64,000 bases of DNA from Bradyrhizobium sp. Y36 (GCF_002531575.1 NZ_NWTI01000012.1:1-64000), one strand, 5' to 3'; positions 40,633 to 48,978 are shown, counted from the stretch's first letter. Made by a program: numbers and translations. The notes: generated by a model not told the origin, from the letters alone.

Positions 40633-42120
40633 TCAGGAATGGAAGTGGCCGTATTTCGGAATCAGGATCTGGCAGACGACGCCGGTCGGGCGGAATTCGA
40701 GCTTCGTGCCGCCATTGGCGCCGCTGCCAAGGCTGCGCGAGATCAGGGTTTGGCCGAAGCCGGAGGTCGTCGGCGGCGTCACCATAGGGCCGTCGCGCTC
40801 TTCCCACTCGATCTGCAGGGCGCCGTCGTCGACCAGGCCGATCCGCCGCACCGACAGCTTGCCGGCACGGGTCGACAGCGCGCCGTATTTCACCGCGTTG
40901 GTCGTCAGTTCGTGGAACACCAGCCCGAGGGAGACGGCGGTCTTGGAGTCGACGGAAACATCCAATCCCTCCATCGTGATGCGCCCGCTGGACAAGGTCG
41001 CATAGGGCGCCAGCTCGACGCTGAGCACGTCCTTGATCTGCAAATTCTCCCACGAGGCGTTCGACAGCAGCGTGTGGGTGGCGGCCAGGGCCTGGATGCG
41101 GCCGGAGAAGGATTTCTGGAAGTCCTCGATCGTGCGCTCGTGGGATGCGGTGCGCGCGGAGATCGCCAGCACCATGGCCAGCGTATTCTTGACGCGGTGA
41201 TCGAGCTCGCCCATCAACAGCGCCTGGCGACGCTCGGCGGCCTTGCGCTGGGACAGGTTGATCAGCGTCACCACGCAGCCTTGCGTCCGGTCCCCGGACA
41301 CGACGAGCGGCGCCGCGCTGATCATGACGTCGGTGACGTCGACGGCGGACGTCTTCACGGCCGCTTCGAGACCCTGCACGGGCGTGCCGCCAACGGCCAT
41401 CGCCACGATATCGCCTCCGGACATGAGCTCGGACGCATCGGCGAAAGTCAGTGCGATCGCCTCCTCGAACCGCTTCCCGATCGGACCCTCGGCACAGATC
41501 CTTTCGGCGGCCGCATTGATGTGGGTGACCATGCCGGAGCGGTCGCAGACGATGACGGCCTCGTTGGCGGACGCAAGCACGGACCGCGCCAGCCGCTCGG
41601 ATTCCCTGGCGGCGGCGGTCTGCTCGCGTTCGCTGATATCGGTGAAGGTAATCGCGACGCCGCTCCCGATGCCGAAATCGATCGGAGCTCCGGTGAGAAG
41701 GAAGCTGCGCTCGATGTCGCCGACGCGCACGTGAATTTCGGAGGATTGCCGCTCCTTCAGCGCTTGCGCAAGCAGGCGGCGAAAGGTGGTCTGATTGACG
41801 GCGTCGAGCATGCCGTGCAACGCCTGCCCGGAGAGTCCGCCGGCTGGCCGGCCTAGCAAGTTGCACAGGGCCTGGTTGGCATAGAGTAGCTGTCCATCGG
41901 CGTCGAACGCGGCGGCGCCGATGTCCATCGCTTCCATGAAGGTGCGGTAGGAGTGGCCGTCGCCTTCGAGGGTGAAGACCTGTTCAGTCGCTCCGCCCTT
42001 GATGACGACGGCATCGATCTCGCCCTCGCGAATGGCCCTGAGCGTCTCTTCGGCTTCGTACAGCCGAGCCTCGAGCTCGTCCCGGGTCAACGCAGATGCA
42101 AGCGATACCACCGTCATCAT
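40633..42120 (-). CDS. PAS-PAS HWE-family histidine kinase linked to KaiBC
   Basis: 495 residues, no membrane helix. Two PAS-type sensor domains (about 60-165 and 178-295) are followed by an HWE/HisKA_2 core with H308 in GELDHRVKNTLAM, N-box FHELTTNAVKYGALS and WEE in IEWEERDGP. It overlaps kaiB by 4 bases and is therefore co-translated with the KaiBC timer; kinases of this type are the probable output (or input) of KaiBC systems in purple bacteria. No response regulator is encoded beside it. The signal is unknown; PAS domains allow redox, light or ligand sensing. Confidence 0.88.
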   Translation of the reverse strand: MMTVVSLASALTRDELEARLYEAEETLRAIREGEIDAVVIKGGATEQVFTLEGDGHSYRTFMEAMDIGAAAFDADGQLLYANQALCNLLGRPAGGLSGQALHGMLDAVNQTTFRRLLAQALKERQSSEIHVRVGDIERSFLLTGAPIDFGIGSGVAITFTDISEREQTAAARESERLARSVLASANEAVIVCDRSGMVTHINAAAERICAEGPIGKRFEEAIALTFADASELMSGGDIVAMAVGGTPVQGLEAAVKTSAVDVTDVMISAAPLVVSGDRTQGCVVTLINLSQRKAAERRQALLMGELDHRVKNTLAMVLAISARTASHERTIEDFQKSFSGRIQALAATHTLLSNASWENLQIKDVLSVELAPYATLSSGRITMEGLDVSVDSKTAVSLGLVFHELTTNAVKYGALSTRAGKLSVRRIGLVDDGALQIEWEERDGPMVTPPTTSGFGQTLISRSLGSGANGGTKLEFRPTGVVCQILIPKYGHFHS

Positions 42121-42404
42121 TCCTCGACCGACAGATGTACTAGAACCTTCTGGGTGTCGGAAAGGTCCCCGATGATCTTGCGAATCGGGACCGGAAGCTC
42201 CTTCACGAGGGTCGGAATGGCGACGATGCCGTGCTCCCGGGCCAGCTGCGGCTGCTTCTTGAGATCGACGACCTCGACCTTGTACTTGCCGGCCAGGTGC
42301 TCGGAGCAGATCTTTTCGAGATTGCGGATCGCGGCGAGCGATTTCGGCGTCTCGCCGGCGACATAGAGGACGAGCTTGACGGGCTCTTTGCTGTCTTCGG
42401 CCAT
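42117..42404 (-). CDS. kaiB: KaiB
   Basis: 95 residues with a thioredoxin-like N-terminus (VKLVLYVAGETPKSLAAIRN) and the KaiB pattern LAREHGIVAIPTLVKELPVP. It binds the KaiC ring and acts as the counterpart of phosphorylation or ATPase changes. It starts 3 bases after kaiC and overlaps the kinase gene by 4 bases. KaiA is absent, as usual outside cyanobacteria, so the pair is expected to work as an hourglass timer or stress protein rather than a self-sustained oscillator. Confidence 0.92.
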   Translation of the reverse strand: MAEDSKEPVKLVLYVAGETPKSLAAIRNLEKICSEHLAGKYKVEVVDLKKQPQLAREHGIVAIPTLVKELPVPIRKIIGDLSDTQKVLVHLSVEE

Positions 42405-42407
42405 GGA

Positions 42408-44105
42408 TTAGTCCTGCTTCCTCGTGCCGGTGGAGAGGTTCATTCCCCGTCCGCGCGCCACCGCTGCGGTTTTCTCCCGGCTCTGTTGTTGATAGATTTC
42501 CTCGGCTGTGACCAGCCGCCTGAGCTCGGCCTCCTCGGCCTCGATCTCCGCATTGAGAGCTTCGATCTGGGCACGTGCGCGCCGCCGCCGTTGCGTGACC
42601 TGGTCCTGGACGCGGGCGACCTCGGCCTGCCGCTCGGTTTCGGCTCGGCGCGCCCGTGCCTCTGCGTTGCGTCGGGCCGAACCCGTCAATGCGCCGTCCT
42701 CGCCGAGATAGGGCTCCAGCAGGTGAATGCCACTGTTCGACATGACGAACTCGCGGACCTGGTTGGAATGGGAGATGCCCCGCGCCTTCAGCAGATAGAG
42801 CTCTCGGTTGAACTCGCCATTGGCCTCACGGTTGAGCAGAAGAATCCAGCCGTCCATCAGCGACGACAGGCCGGCGTCGGTTTCAGCCTGCTGGACGCTC
42901 GCCAAATGGGTAAAAACGGCCGTGATGCCGTTGGACTTGAGGTAATCGACGATGCGCAGCAACATCGTTTGCACCTCGGCGATGTCGGCCGAGCCGGTGA
43001 AGGCGGAGATCGGATCGAGCACGACCAGTTGCGGCTTGAACCTGTTGATCTCGCGAAGCATCATCGCAAGGTGCATTTCGAGGGAGTAGAAGGTCGGGCG
43101 GGCGGCGATGTAGCGCAACTGTCCCAGCTTCAGCCACTTGGCCAAGTCGGTCCCGATCGATTTCATGTTGCGCACGGTCTGCGCCTCGGACTCCTCGAAC
43201 GAGAGATAAAGGGCCCGTTCGCCGCGCTTGCAGGCGGCGTCCGCCATCATGCAGGCGAGCGAGCTCTTGCCGGAGCCGGCGACGCCGGTGAGCAGGATGC
43301 TGCTGCCGCGGTAGAAGCCGCCGCCGGTCAGCATGGCGTCGAGATCGGGCACACCTGTCGAGATGCGGTCCTCGTACACCTTGTGACCGAGGCCGAGAGA
43401 GGAGACCGGCAGCACCGAGAAGCCGTCCTCGTCGATCAGGAACGGATATTCGTTGGTGCCGTGCGCGGTGCCGCGATATTTGACGATGCGCAGGCGCCGC
43501 GTCGAGATCTGGTTGTCGACGCGATGGTCGAGCAGGATGACGCAGTCGGAGACGTACTCTTCGAGGCCTTGCCGGGTCAGGCTGCCGTCGCCGCGCTCGC
43601 CGGTGATGACCGCGGTCAGGCCCTTTTGCTTGAGCCAGTCGAACAGGCGGCGGATTTCTGCGCGCAGGATCGCGGGATTGGAGAACGCCGAGAACAGGCT
43701 CTCGATCGTATCCAGGACAATGCGCTTGGCGCCGATCTGGTCCACCGCGAATTCGAGCCGCAGGAACAGCGCCTCCAGATCGTAGTCGCCGATCTCGGCA
43801 ACTTCGGACGGATCGATCGCGATGTGCTCGATGTGGATCTGCGACCGGTCGATCAGCCCCTGGAGGTCGAAGCCGAGCGAGTCCACGTTGGCGATGATGT
43901 CGACGGGGCGCTCCTCGAAGGTGACGAAGACCCCCGGCTCGTCGTAGAGCTTTGCCCCGTTGAAGAGGAAGGTCGACGCAAACAGCGTCTTGCCGCAGCC
44001 GGCCGAACCGCAGACGAGCGTCGGCCGCCCGGTGGGAAGGCCGCCCAACGTCAGATCGTCGAAGCCTTCGATGCCGGTCGCAGATTTGGTGATACCGTCA
44101 GTCAT
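42408..44105 (-). CDS. kaiC: KaiC-like double ATPase with C-terminal coiled coil
   Basis: 565 residues. CI domain: Walker A GSAGCGKT at 33-40, catalytic E64-E65 (VTFEERP). CII domain: Walker A GVAGSGKS at 274-281, E304-E305 (LSFEESEA). The region matching the cyanobacterial phosphosites S431/T432 reads GLSSLMDGW, with S414 and S415. After about residue 475 a charged, arginine/glutamate-rich coiled coil extends to about 545, longer than in cyanobacterial KaiC; in Rhodobacter-type KaiC such a tail joins two hexamers. ATP hydrolysis and autophosphorylation are expected. First gene of the kaiC-kaiB-kinase operon. Confidence 0.93.
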   Translation of the reverse strand: MTDGITKSATGIEGFDDLTLGGLPTGRPTLVCGSAGCGKTLFASTFLFNGAKLYDEPGVFVTFEERPVDIIANVDSLGFDLQGLIDRSQIHIEHIAIDPSEVAEIGDYDLEALFLRLEFAVDQIGAKRIVLDTIESLFSAFSNPAILRAEIRRLFDWLKQKGLTAVITGERGDGSLTRQGLEEYVSDCVILLDHRVDNQISTRRLRIVKYRGTAHGTNEYPFLIDEDGFSVLPVSSLGLGHKVYEDRISTGVPDLDAMLTGGGFYRGSSILLTGVAGSGKSSLACMMADAACKRGERALYLSFEESEAQTVRNMKSIGTDLAKWLKLGQLRYIAARPTFYSLEMHLAMMLREINRFKPQLVVLDPISAFTGSADIAEVQTMLLRIVDYLKSNGITAVFTHLASVQQAETDAGLSSLMDGWILLLNREANGEFNRELYLLKARGISHSNQVREFVMSNSGIHLLEPYLGEDGALTGSARRNAEARARRAETERQAEVARVQDQVTQRRRRARAQIEALNAEIEAEEAELRRLVTAEEIYQQQSREKTAAVARGRGMNLSTGTRKQD

Positions 44106-44191
44106 GCCCCTGTCCTGGTTCCAGGCAATTTTCTAAGCAAAGATTGGCGGGCCGCCTAGAGGGGGGCTTCTGCAAATTTGTCGCTTCTCCT

Positions 44192-44216
44192 TCGGAACAA
44201 ACGCGGGCGATCGTGG
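44192..44216 (+). promoter_or_regulatory. Weak EcfG-like promoter motif
   Basis: GGAAC (44192-44196), 17 bases, GTT (44214-44216) partly fits the general-stress promoter consensus and points toward the small gene at 44429. Nothing else is recognised in the 323-base gap 44106-44428 between the divergent kaiC and small gene. Confidence 0.25.
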
Positions 44217-44428
44217 TTGGCTCGCCTTTTTTCGAGCCAGCCGCTTGCGACAGTGTTGGCACTATGTGGCCAGCGCTGACAGCTTGCGGACAGTCGATCG
44301 CGTCCGCACATGCGTGCTGATCTCTGCCATCGGTATCGTGATCGCGCCTGCGTGCACTTGTGAACATACGATCGTGCCGCGTCTGGGCATAAGCGCAACG
44401 ACGGGAGCTGCCGCGGGTCGGTGACGAG

Positions 44429-44641
44429 ATGAAAGAGTTCGAAGGCCGCATGCAAACCATACTGGATGCCGCGCTTGATGCGGCCTTCAGTCACGTCAGG
44501 CATGGCGGCGATCACGAGAGCAGGAAGTTGATCGCCGCGCGGCTGATGGAAGCCGCGCGCTCCGGGATAACGGCGCTGGATGAATTGACGTCCGTCGGCC
44601 GCCGTGCGCTCACCGATCTCGGGGCTGGATCGTCGGGTTGA
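44429..44641 (+). CDS. Small hypothetical protein divergent from kaiC
   Basis: 70 residues (MKEFEGRMQTILDAALDAAF...), mostly helical, soluble, with a central HGGDHESRKLIAARLMEAAR segment typical of small rhizobial helical proteins. No known domain is recognised. It is divergent from kaiC across 323 bases. I judge it real because composition and codon use look coding and the segment has no competing frame of similar quality; the function is unknown. Confidence 0.6.
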   Translation: MKEFEGRMQTILDAALDAAFSHVRHGGDHESRKLIAARLMEAARSGITALDELTSVGRRALTDLGAGSSG

Positions 44642-44792
44642 AATCGGGTCGTCCGCCCATTCGTCCGGTGGACGCGTGCCCGGTGAAGATGACTGACGGC
44701 TTCCGTTGAAATCGATGAGCTATGGTCGCCCGGGCGGACATGGCATGCGGAGTGGCTCGCGCTGACGGCACTCACGCATCACGCGACACAAA

Positions 44793-44969
44793 TTAGCTCG
44801 CCGGACCTTCGGGCAAGAGGCTGTCAACCAGCTCCGCGCGCTCGCTTTGCAGCACCTGGCGCGCGAACTCGATGATCTTCTGCTTGTTTGCCGTGTCGCG
44901 GACGGCGAAAAACACGCGGTTCAATTCCAGGCCGAGCACGCTGTTGAGGGCGATGTCCTCGTCTTGCAT
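44793..44969 (-). CDS. Small hypothetical protein, 58 residues
   Basis: An ATG at 44967-44969 opens a frame to a TAA at 44793-44795: MQDEDIALNSVLGLELNRVF and on to RQVLQSERAELVDSLLPEGP. It is acidic and helical with coding-like composition. No domain is recognised. It is divergent from the luxR-type gene (166 bases between starts) and may share its regulatory region. It is too short for many gene callers, so it could be missed in other annotations. Confidence 0.55.
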   Translation of the reverse strand: MQDEDIALNSVLGLELNRVFFAVRDTANKQKIIEFARQVLQSERAELVDSLLPEGPAS

Positions 44970-45135
44970 TTGGGTTTCCCGCTGCGGACGCGTTCAGGTG
45001 TATCGTGACGTCAATTCTGCCACAAGTAGTTTAATTCTTCAGGCCAGAAGATCACCGGGAAACTACGGTCGCAGCGAATTGAGGCAGTCCCCAAATACGT
45101 GCTATACGGAACGGCGAGGGTCAGGAAACGCACTG

Positions 45136-45864
45136 ATGTCCGCAGTGGATTATGGCCGGGAAGCGCTCGACTTCATTGAAGGCCTGGGGACCTATCGCAA
45201 GGTGCCCGACGCAATGAATGCGCTCGAGACGGTGTTCGGTCGCTTCGGCTTCGAAACCATCATCGTGACGGGATTGCCCAATCCCGACCAGCGGTTTGCG
45301 CAGATGGTGCTTGCCAAGCGCTGGCCGGCGGGCTGGTTCAGCCTCTACACCCAGAACAATTACGACCGCTTCGATCCGGTGGTGCGGCTGTGCCGGCAAT
45401 CGGTCAATCCGTTCGAATGGTCGGAAGCGCCTTATGACGCCGAACACGAGCCGAACGCGGCCGAGGTGATGAACCGCGCCTCCGATTTTCGCATGTCGCG
45501 GGGCTTCATCGTGCCGATCCACGGGCTCACCGGCTATGAAGCGGCGGTCTCGCTTGGCGGCGTTCATCTCGACCTCAATCCGCGGAGCAAGCCGGCGCTG
45601 CACCTGATGGCGATGTATGGCTTCGACCACATTCGCCGTCTGCTCGAGCCGACGCCTTATCCCCCGGCGCGCCTCACCCCGCGCGAGCGCGAGGTGATCT
45701 CCTGGGCTTCGCAGGGCAAGTCGGCCTGGGAGATCGGTGAGATCCTGCACATCACGCAGCGTACCGCGGAAGAGCATCTTGCAACTGCCGCGCGCAAGCT
45801 CGGCGCCGTCAACCGCACGCATGCGGTGGCGCTGGCGATTCGGAACAAGATCATCAATCCGTAA
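45136..45864 (+). CDS. bjaR: LuxR-type quorum-sensing regulator (BjaR-like)
   Basis: 242 residues from the ATG at 45136 (AGGAAAC upstream); the longer open frame from 44872 is not used. The autoinducer-binding domain (about 1-165) keeps the invariant residues: W and Y in GWFSLYTQNNYDRFDP, the DP pair, W in PFEWSE and G in GFIVPIHG. The C-terminal helix-turn-helix (about 178-240) has LTPREREVISWASQGKSAWE and TAEEHLATAARKLGAVNRTH. It is paired with the downstream synthase gene. In Bradyrhizobium BjaR1 responds to isovaleryl-homoserine lactone; identity is by recall of the family. Confidence 0.9.
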   Translation: MSAVDYGREALDFIEGLGTYRKVPDAMNALETVFGRFGFETIIVTGLPNPDQRFAQMVLAKRWPAGWFSLYTQNNYDRFDPVVRLCRQSVNPFEWSEAPYDAEHEPNAAEVMNRASDFRMSRGFIVPIHGLTGYEAAVSLGGVHLDLNPRSKPALHLMAMYGFDHIRRLLEPTPYPPARLTPREREVISWASQGKSAWEIGEILHITQRTAEEHLATAARKLGAVNRTHAVALAIRNKIINP

Positions 45865-45873
45865 GCGCCGTAC

Positions 45874-45887
45874 TGGGAAATTTCCCA
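45874..45887. promoter_or_regulatory. lux-box-like palindrome upstream of the synthase gene
   Basis: TGGGAAATTTCCCA is a perfect 14-bp palindrome, 10 bases after the bjaR-like stop and 60 bases before the bjaI-like start. Position and symmetry fit a LuxR-family operator giving positive feedback on the synthase. Confidence 0.75.
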
Positions 45888-45946
45888 ATATCGAACCCGG
45901 CTCTTTTCGCCGACTCTGCTCCCATTGAGGATGAATGGGGGCTTTC

Positions 45947-46606
45947 ATGATTCACGCTATTTCTGCAGTCAATCGCCACCTTTATGAAGACGTGATCGAG
46001 CAGCATTTCCGGTTGCGCCACGACATCTTCGTCGAGGAGCGGCGCTGGGAGACGCTACGCAGGCCGGATTGCCGCGAAATCGATTCCTATGACGACGAGG
46101 ATACGGTCTATCTGCTTGCGCTGGAGGGGCGACGGGTCATCGGTGGTCACCGGCTCTACCCGACGACCAAGCCCTCGATGATGAGCGAGGTGTTCCCGCA
46201 TCTGGCGTCGGTACGCGGCTGCCCCGCGGATCCCTTGATCTGGGAATGGTCGCGCTACTTCGTCGTGCGCGATCGCCGCGACGGCGCGCTCAATCTGCAA
46301 CTGATGGCCGCGGTGCAGGAGTTCTGCCTCGACCAGGGCATCGCACAGGTCAGTGCGATCATGGAAACCTGGTGGTTGCCGCGCTTCCACGAGGCCGGTT
46401 TCGTCGTGACCCCGCTCGGTCTGCCGGCGCTGATCGAGAACGCCTGGACCATGGCTGCCACCATCGACATTCGTCGCGAGACGGTCGACGCCTTGCACGA
46501 TCGTATCGGCATGGCTTCGGTCGTGCGTCAGGACGGCCCGCATCTGGACGCCGTCGCCCGTGCCAACCTTTGCGGCGCCACTGCCGCGCAACGGAAGAGT
46601 GCCTGA
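45947..46606 (+). CDS. bjaI: Acyl-homoserine-lactone synthase (BjaI-like)
   Basis: 219 residues from the ATG at 45947, chosen over the ATG at 45935 because GGGGG lies five bases upstream and LuxI proteins begin close to this point. Invariant LuxI residues are present: FRLRHDIFVEERRWE, DSYDDEDTVYL, GGHRLYPTTKPSMM and EWSRYFVV. The sequence resembles BjaI, which uses isovaleryl-CoA rather than an acyl-carrier protein, and differs clearly from the p-coumaroyl-using RpaI as I recall it. Product chemistry cannot be fixed from sequence alone. Confidence 0.9.
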   Translation: MIHAISAVNRHLYEDVIEQHFRLRHDIFVEERRWETLRRPDCREIDSYDDEDTVYLLALEGRRVIGGHRLYPTTKPSMMSEVFPHLASVRGCPADPLIWEWSRYFVVRDRRDGALNLQLMAAVQEFCLDQGIAQVSAIMETWWLPRFHEAGFVVTPLGLPALIENAWTMAATIDIRRETVDALHDRIGMASVVRQDGPHLDAVARANLCGATAAQRKSA

Positions 46607-46607
46607 G

Positions 46608-46826
46608 ATGTCGAACATGATGCGGGACAGCCAGATCATGGCGCAGACCAGGGACGAGAATCTCGGCTACATGTCCGACATGGCGCTCGAGCTGGCGCAG
46701 ATGGCGGAAGACTCGGGGTTGGCGACGCTCGCCTATCTGTTCCGGATGGCGGCGCTGGAGGCCTCGACGGCCAACAGCGTGCTCACCGAACCGGGCGACC
46801 TGCCCGAGCAGATGACGTCGCACTAG
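46608..46826 (+). CDS. Small hypothetical protein downstream of the AHL synthase
   Basis: 72 residues from the ATG at 46608, one base after the bjaI-like stop codon, with GGAAGAG upstream. Acidic and helical: YMSDMALELAQMAEDSGLAT, YLFRMAALEASTANSVLTEP. No domain is recognised. Tight linkage implies co-expression with the autoinducer synthase, so it may be an early quorum-controlled product. An in-frame ATG further upstream lies inside bjaI and is not used. Confidence 0.7.
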   Translation: MSNMMRDSQIMAQTRDENLGYMSDMALELAQMAEDSGLATLAYLFRMAALEASTANSVLTEPGDLPEQMTSH

Positions 46827-46854
46827 TCGTCGCTCTTCGCTCCAACACATTGCG

Positions 46855-46883
46855 GCACCCTCTCCCCGGCAACGGGGGGAGGG
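46855..46883. repeat. CACCCTCTCCCC / GGGGGAGGGTG hairpin
   Basis: A short member of the CTCCCTCCCCC family, 29 bases after the quorum-sensing cluster, probably ending that transcript. The remaining 236 bases up to the next gene show no feature I can support. Confidence 0.6.
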
Positions 46884-47119
46884 TGATCGTTTGGGTGCGG
46901 CAGGTTGCCCCAGCCGGCACGGCAGCCTTCTTGCAAGGGCGTTTCGACCGCATGCACCCGCATGCAACAAAGTGCATGTTTGGTGTCGAATCGCTCTTGC
47001 CTCGGAACGATACTGCCATTACCCATTTTTCCGCCTTGAAGAGGCAGGGGGAGCTCTTTCACTGATGGCGACTGTGTCCGAACATCGGCGCGCGTCCGCA
47101 TGCGCCTGAAAGAGTCTTG

Positions 47120-48037
47120 ATGCTGCTCGTCGTCGAACAGTTCCTGAACGGATTGCAGTTCGGCCTGCTGCTGTTCCTGCTCGCCGCCGGCCTGACGCTG
47201 GTGTTCGGGATCATGGATCTCGTCAACCTCGCGCACGGCTCGCTCTACATGATGGGCGCCTATTTCGCAGCGACCTTCGCCGCGTGGACCGGCAGCTTCC
47301 TGCTCGGTGCGCTGATGGCGCTCGGGGCGACGCTCGTGCTCGGCATCGTGCTGGAGATGAGTGCGCTGCGGCATCTCTATGGCCGCGACCATCTCGACCA
47401 CGTGCTCGCGACCTTCGGCCTGATCCTGTTCTTCAACGAGGCCGTGCGGCTGATCTGGGGGCCGGCCGGCCTTGCGCTGCCGCTGCCGGCCTGGCTCACG
47501 GTGCCGGTGCCGATCCTGCCCGGCATTCACTATCCCGCCTATCGGCTCGCCATCATCGTGGTGGCGTTGCTGGTGGCGCTGCTGCTCTATCTCGGCGTGA
47601 TGCGCACCCGGATCGGCATGCTGATCCGCGCCGGCGCCTCCAACCGCGAGATGATCGGCGCGCTCGGCATCAACATCAAGCTGCTCTACACGCTGGTGTT
47701 CGGCCTCGGCGCCGCGCTCGCCGGCCTTGCCGGGCTGATGCAGGCGCCGATCCTCACCGTGCAGATCGGCATGGGCGAGAACATTTTGATCCTTGCCTTC
47801 GTCATCATCGTGATCGGCGGCATCGGCTCGATCCGCGGCGCCTTCCTCGCCGCGATCTTCGTCGGCATGATCGACACGCTCGGCCGCGCCTTCCTGCCCA
47901 ATTTGCTCCGGCAGGTGCTGAGCGGCGCCGCTGCCTCCACCGCCGCGCCTGCATTGTCGTCCATGCTGATCTACCTCTTGATGGCGATCGTGCTGGTGGT
48001 GCGGCCGGAGGGGCTGTTTCCGGCCAACCGTCGATGA
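47120..48037 (+). CDS. LivH-type ABC permease, second importer
   Basis: 305 residues from the ATG at 47120; a TTG directly before it is not needed. About eight helices; motifs LVFGIMDLVNLAHGSLYMMG and ALGINIKLLYTLVFGLGAAL are those of LivH. First gene of a four-gene Liv operon that lacks a binding-protein gene. The operon starts 294 bases after the quorum-sensing cluster, in the same direction. Confidence 0.92.
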   Translation: MLLVVEQFLNGLQFGLLLFLLAAGLTLVFGIMDLVNLAHGSLYMMGAYFAATFAAWTGSFLLGALMALGATLVLGIVLEMSALRHLYGRDHLDHVLATFGLILFFNEAVRLIWGPAGLALPLPAWLTVPVPILPGIHYPAYRLAIIVVALLVALLLYLGVMRTRIGMLIRAGASNREMIGALGINIKLLYTLVFGLGAALAGLAGLMQAPILTVQIGMGENILILAFVIIVIGGIGSIRGAFLAAIFVGMIDTLGRAFLPNLLRQVLSGAAASTAAPALSSMLIYLLMAIVLVVRPEGLFPANRR

Positions 48038-48978
48038 AGAGTTTCACCGTGAGCAAGGCCGTCACGGCCCTGATGCTGGCCGGCCTCGTGCTGCTGCCGC
48101 TCTATTCGCAGGTTTCCGGCAACATCTTCATCCTGACGCTGTTCACCCGCATCGTCATCCTGGCGCTGGCGGCGGCGAGCCTGAACCTCATCATGGGGTT
48201 TGGCGGCATGATGAGCTTTGGCCACGCCGCCTATCTCGGCATCGGCGGCTACGCCGTCGGCATGCTGGCGCAGGAAGGCGTCGGAAGCGGCTGGATTCAG
48301 TTTCCGGTCGCGCTGGCGGCCTCCGCGACTTACGCCCTCGTGATCGGCGCGCTCTCCTTGCGCACGCGCGGCGTCTATTTCATCATGATCACGCTCGCCT
48401 TCGCGCAGATGGCCTATTACGTCGCCTCGGGGCTCGCGCGTTACGGCGGCGATGACGGCCTCACCGTCTACAAGCGCAGCGACTTCTCCGGGCTGATCAA
48501 CCTCGGTAACCGCACGCAGTTCTACTATCTCTGCCTCGCCTGCCTGCTCGGCGTGATCTTCCTGATCTGGCGCATCGTCAATTCGCGCTTCGGTCTCGTG
48601 GTGCAGGGCCTGCGCTCCAACGAGCAGCGCATGCAGGCGATCGGCTTTCCCGCCAAGCGCTACCAGCTGGTCTGCTTCGTCATATCCGGCACCATGTGCG
48701 GCCTCGCCGGCGCGCTGCTCGCCAACAACACCGACTTCGTCAGCCCGGCCGTGATGTACTGGACCCGCTCCGGCGATCTCATGGTGATGGTCATCCTCGG
48801 CGGCATGGGCACGCTGTTCGGCCCGATCATGGGCGCGGTGGTGTTCCTGCTGCTGGAAGAATTCCTGTCGCAGATCACCGAATATTGGGCGCTGATCATG
48901 GGGCCGCTGTTGCTGCTGATCGTGCTGTTCGGCCGCGGCGGCATCATGGGCATGCTGGGGAGGGCTGGCCGTGGCTGA
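48034..48978 (+). CDS. LivM-type ABC permease, second importer
   Basis: 314 residues from the ATG at 48034, overlapping the LivH-type stop by 4 bases. LivM motif SLNLIMGFGGMMSFGHAAYL, coupling region GLRSNEQRMQAIGFPAKRYQ, and about nine helices. The C-terminal end overlaps the GTG start of the LivG-type gene by 8 bases. Confidence 0.92.
   Translation: MKSFTVSKAVTALMLAGLVLLPLYSQVSGNIFILTLFTRIVILALAAASLNLIMGFGGMMSFGHAAYLGIGGYAVGMLAQEGVGSGWIQFPVALAASATYALVIGALSLRTRGVYFIMITLAFAQMAYYVASGLARYGGDDGLTVYKRSDFSGLINLGNRTQFYYLCLACLLGVIFLIWRIVNSRFGLVVQGLRSNEQRMQAIGFPAKRYQLVCFVISGTMCGLAGALLANNTDFVSPAVMYWTRSGDLMVMVILGGMGTLFGPIMGAVVFLLLEEFLSQITEYWALIMGPLLLLIVLFGRGGIMGMLGRAGRG

Noticed and set aside
39370..41856. 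An 828-codon plus-strand open frame
   Set aside because: Antisense to the LysR and HWE-kinase genes, which have clear family motifs; no domain in the plus-strand reading.
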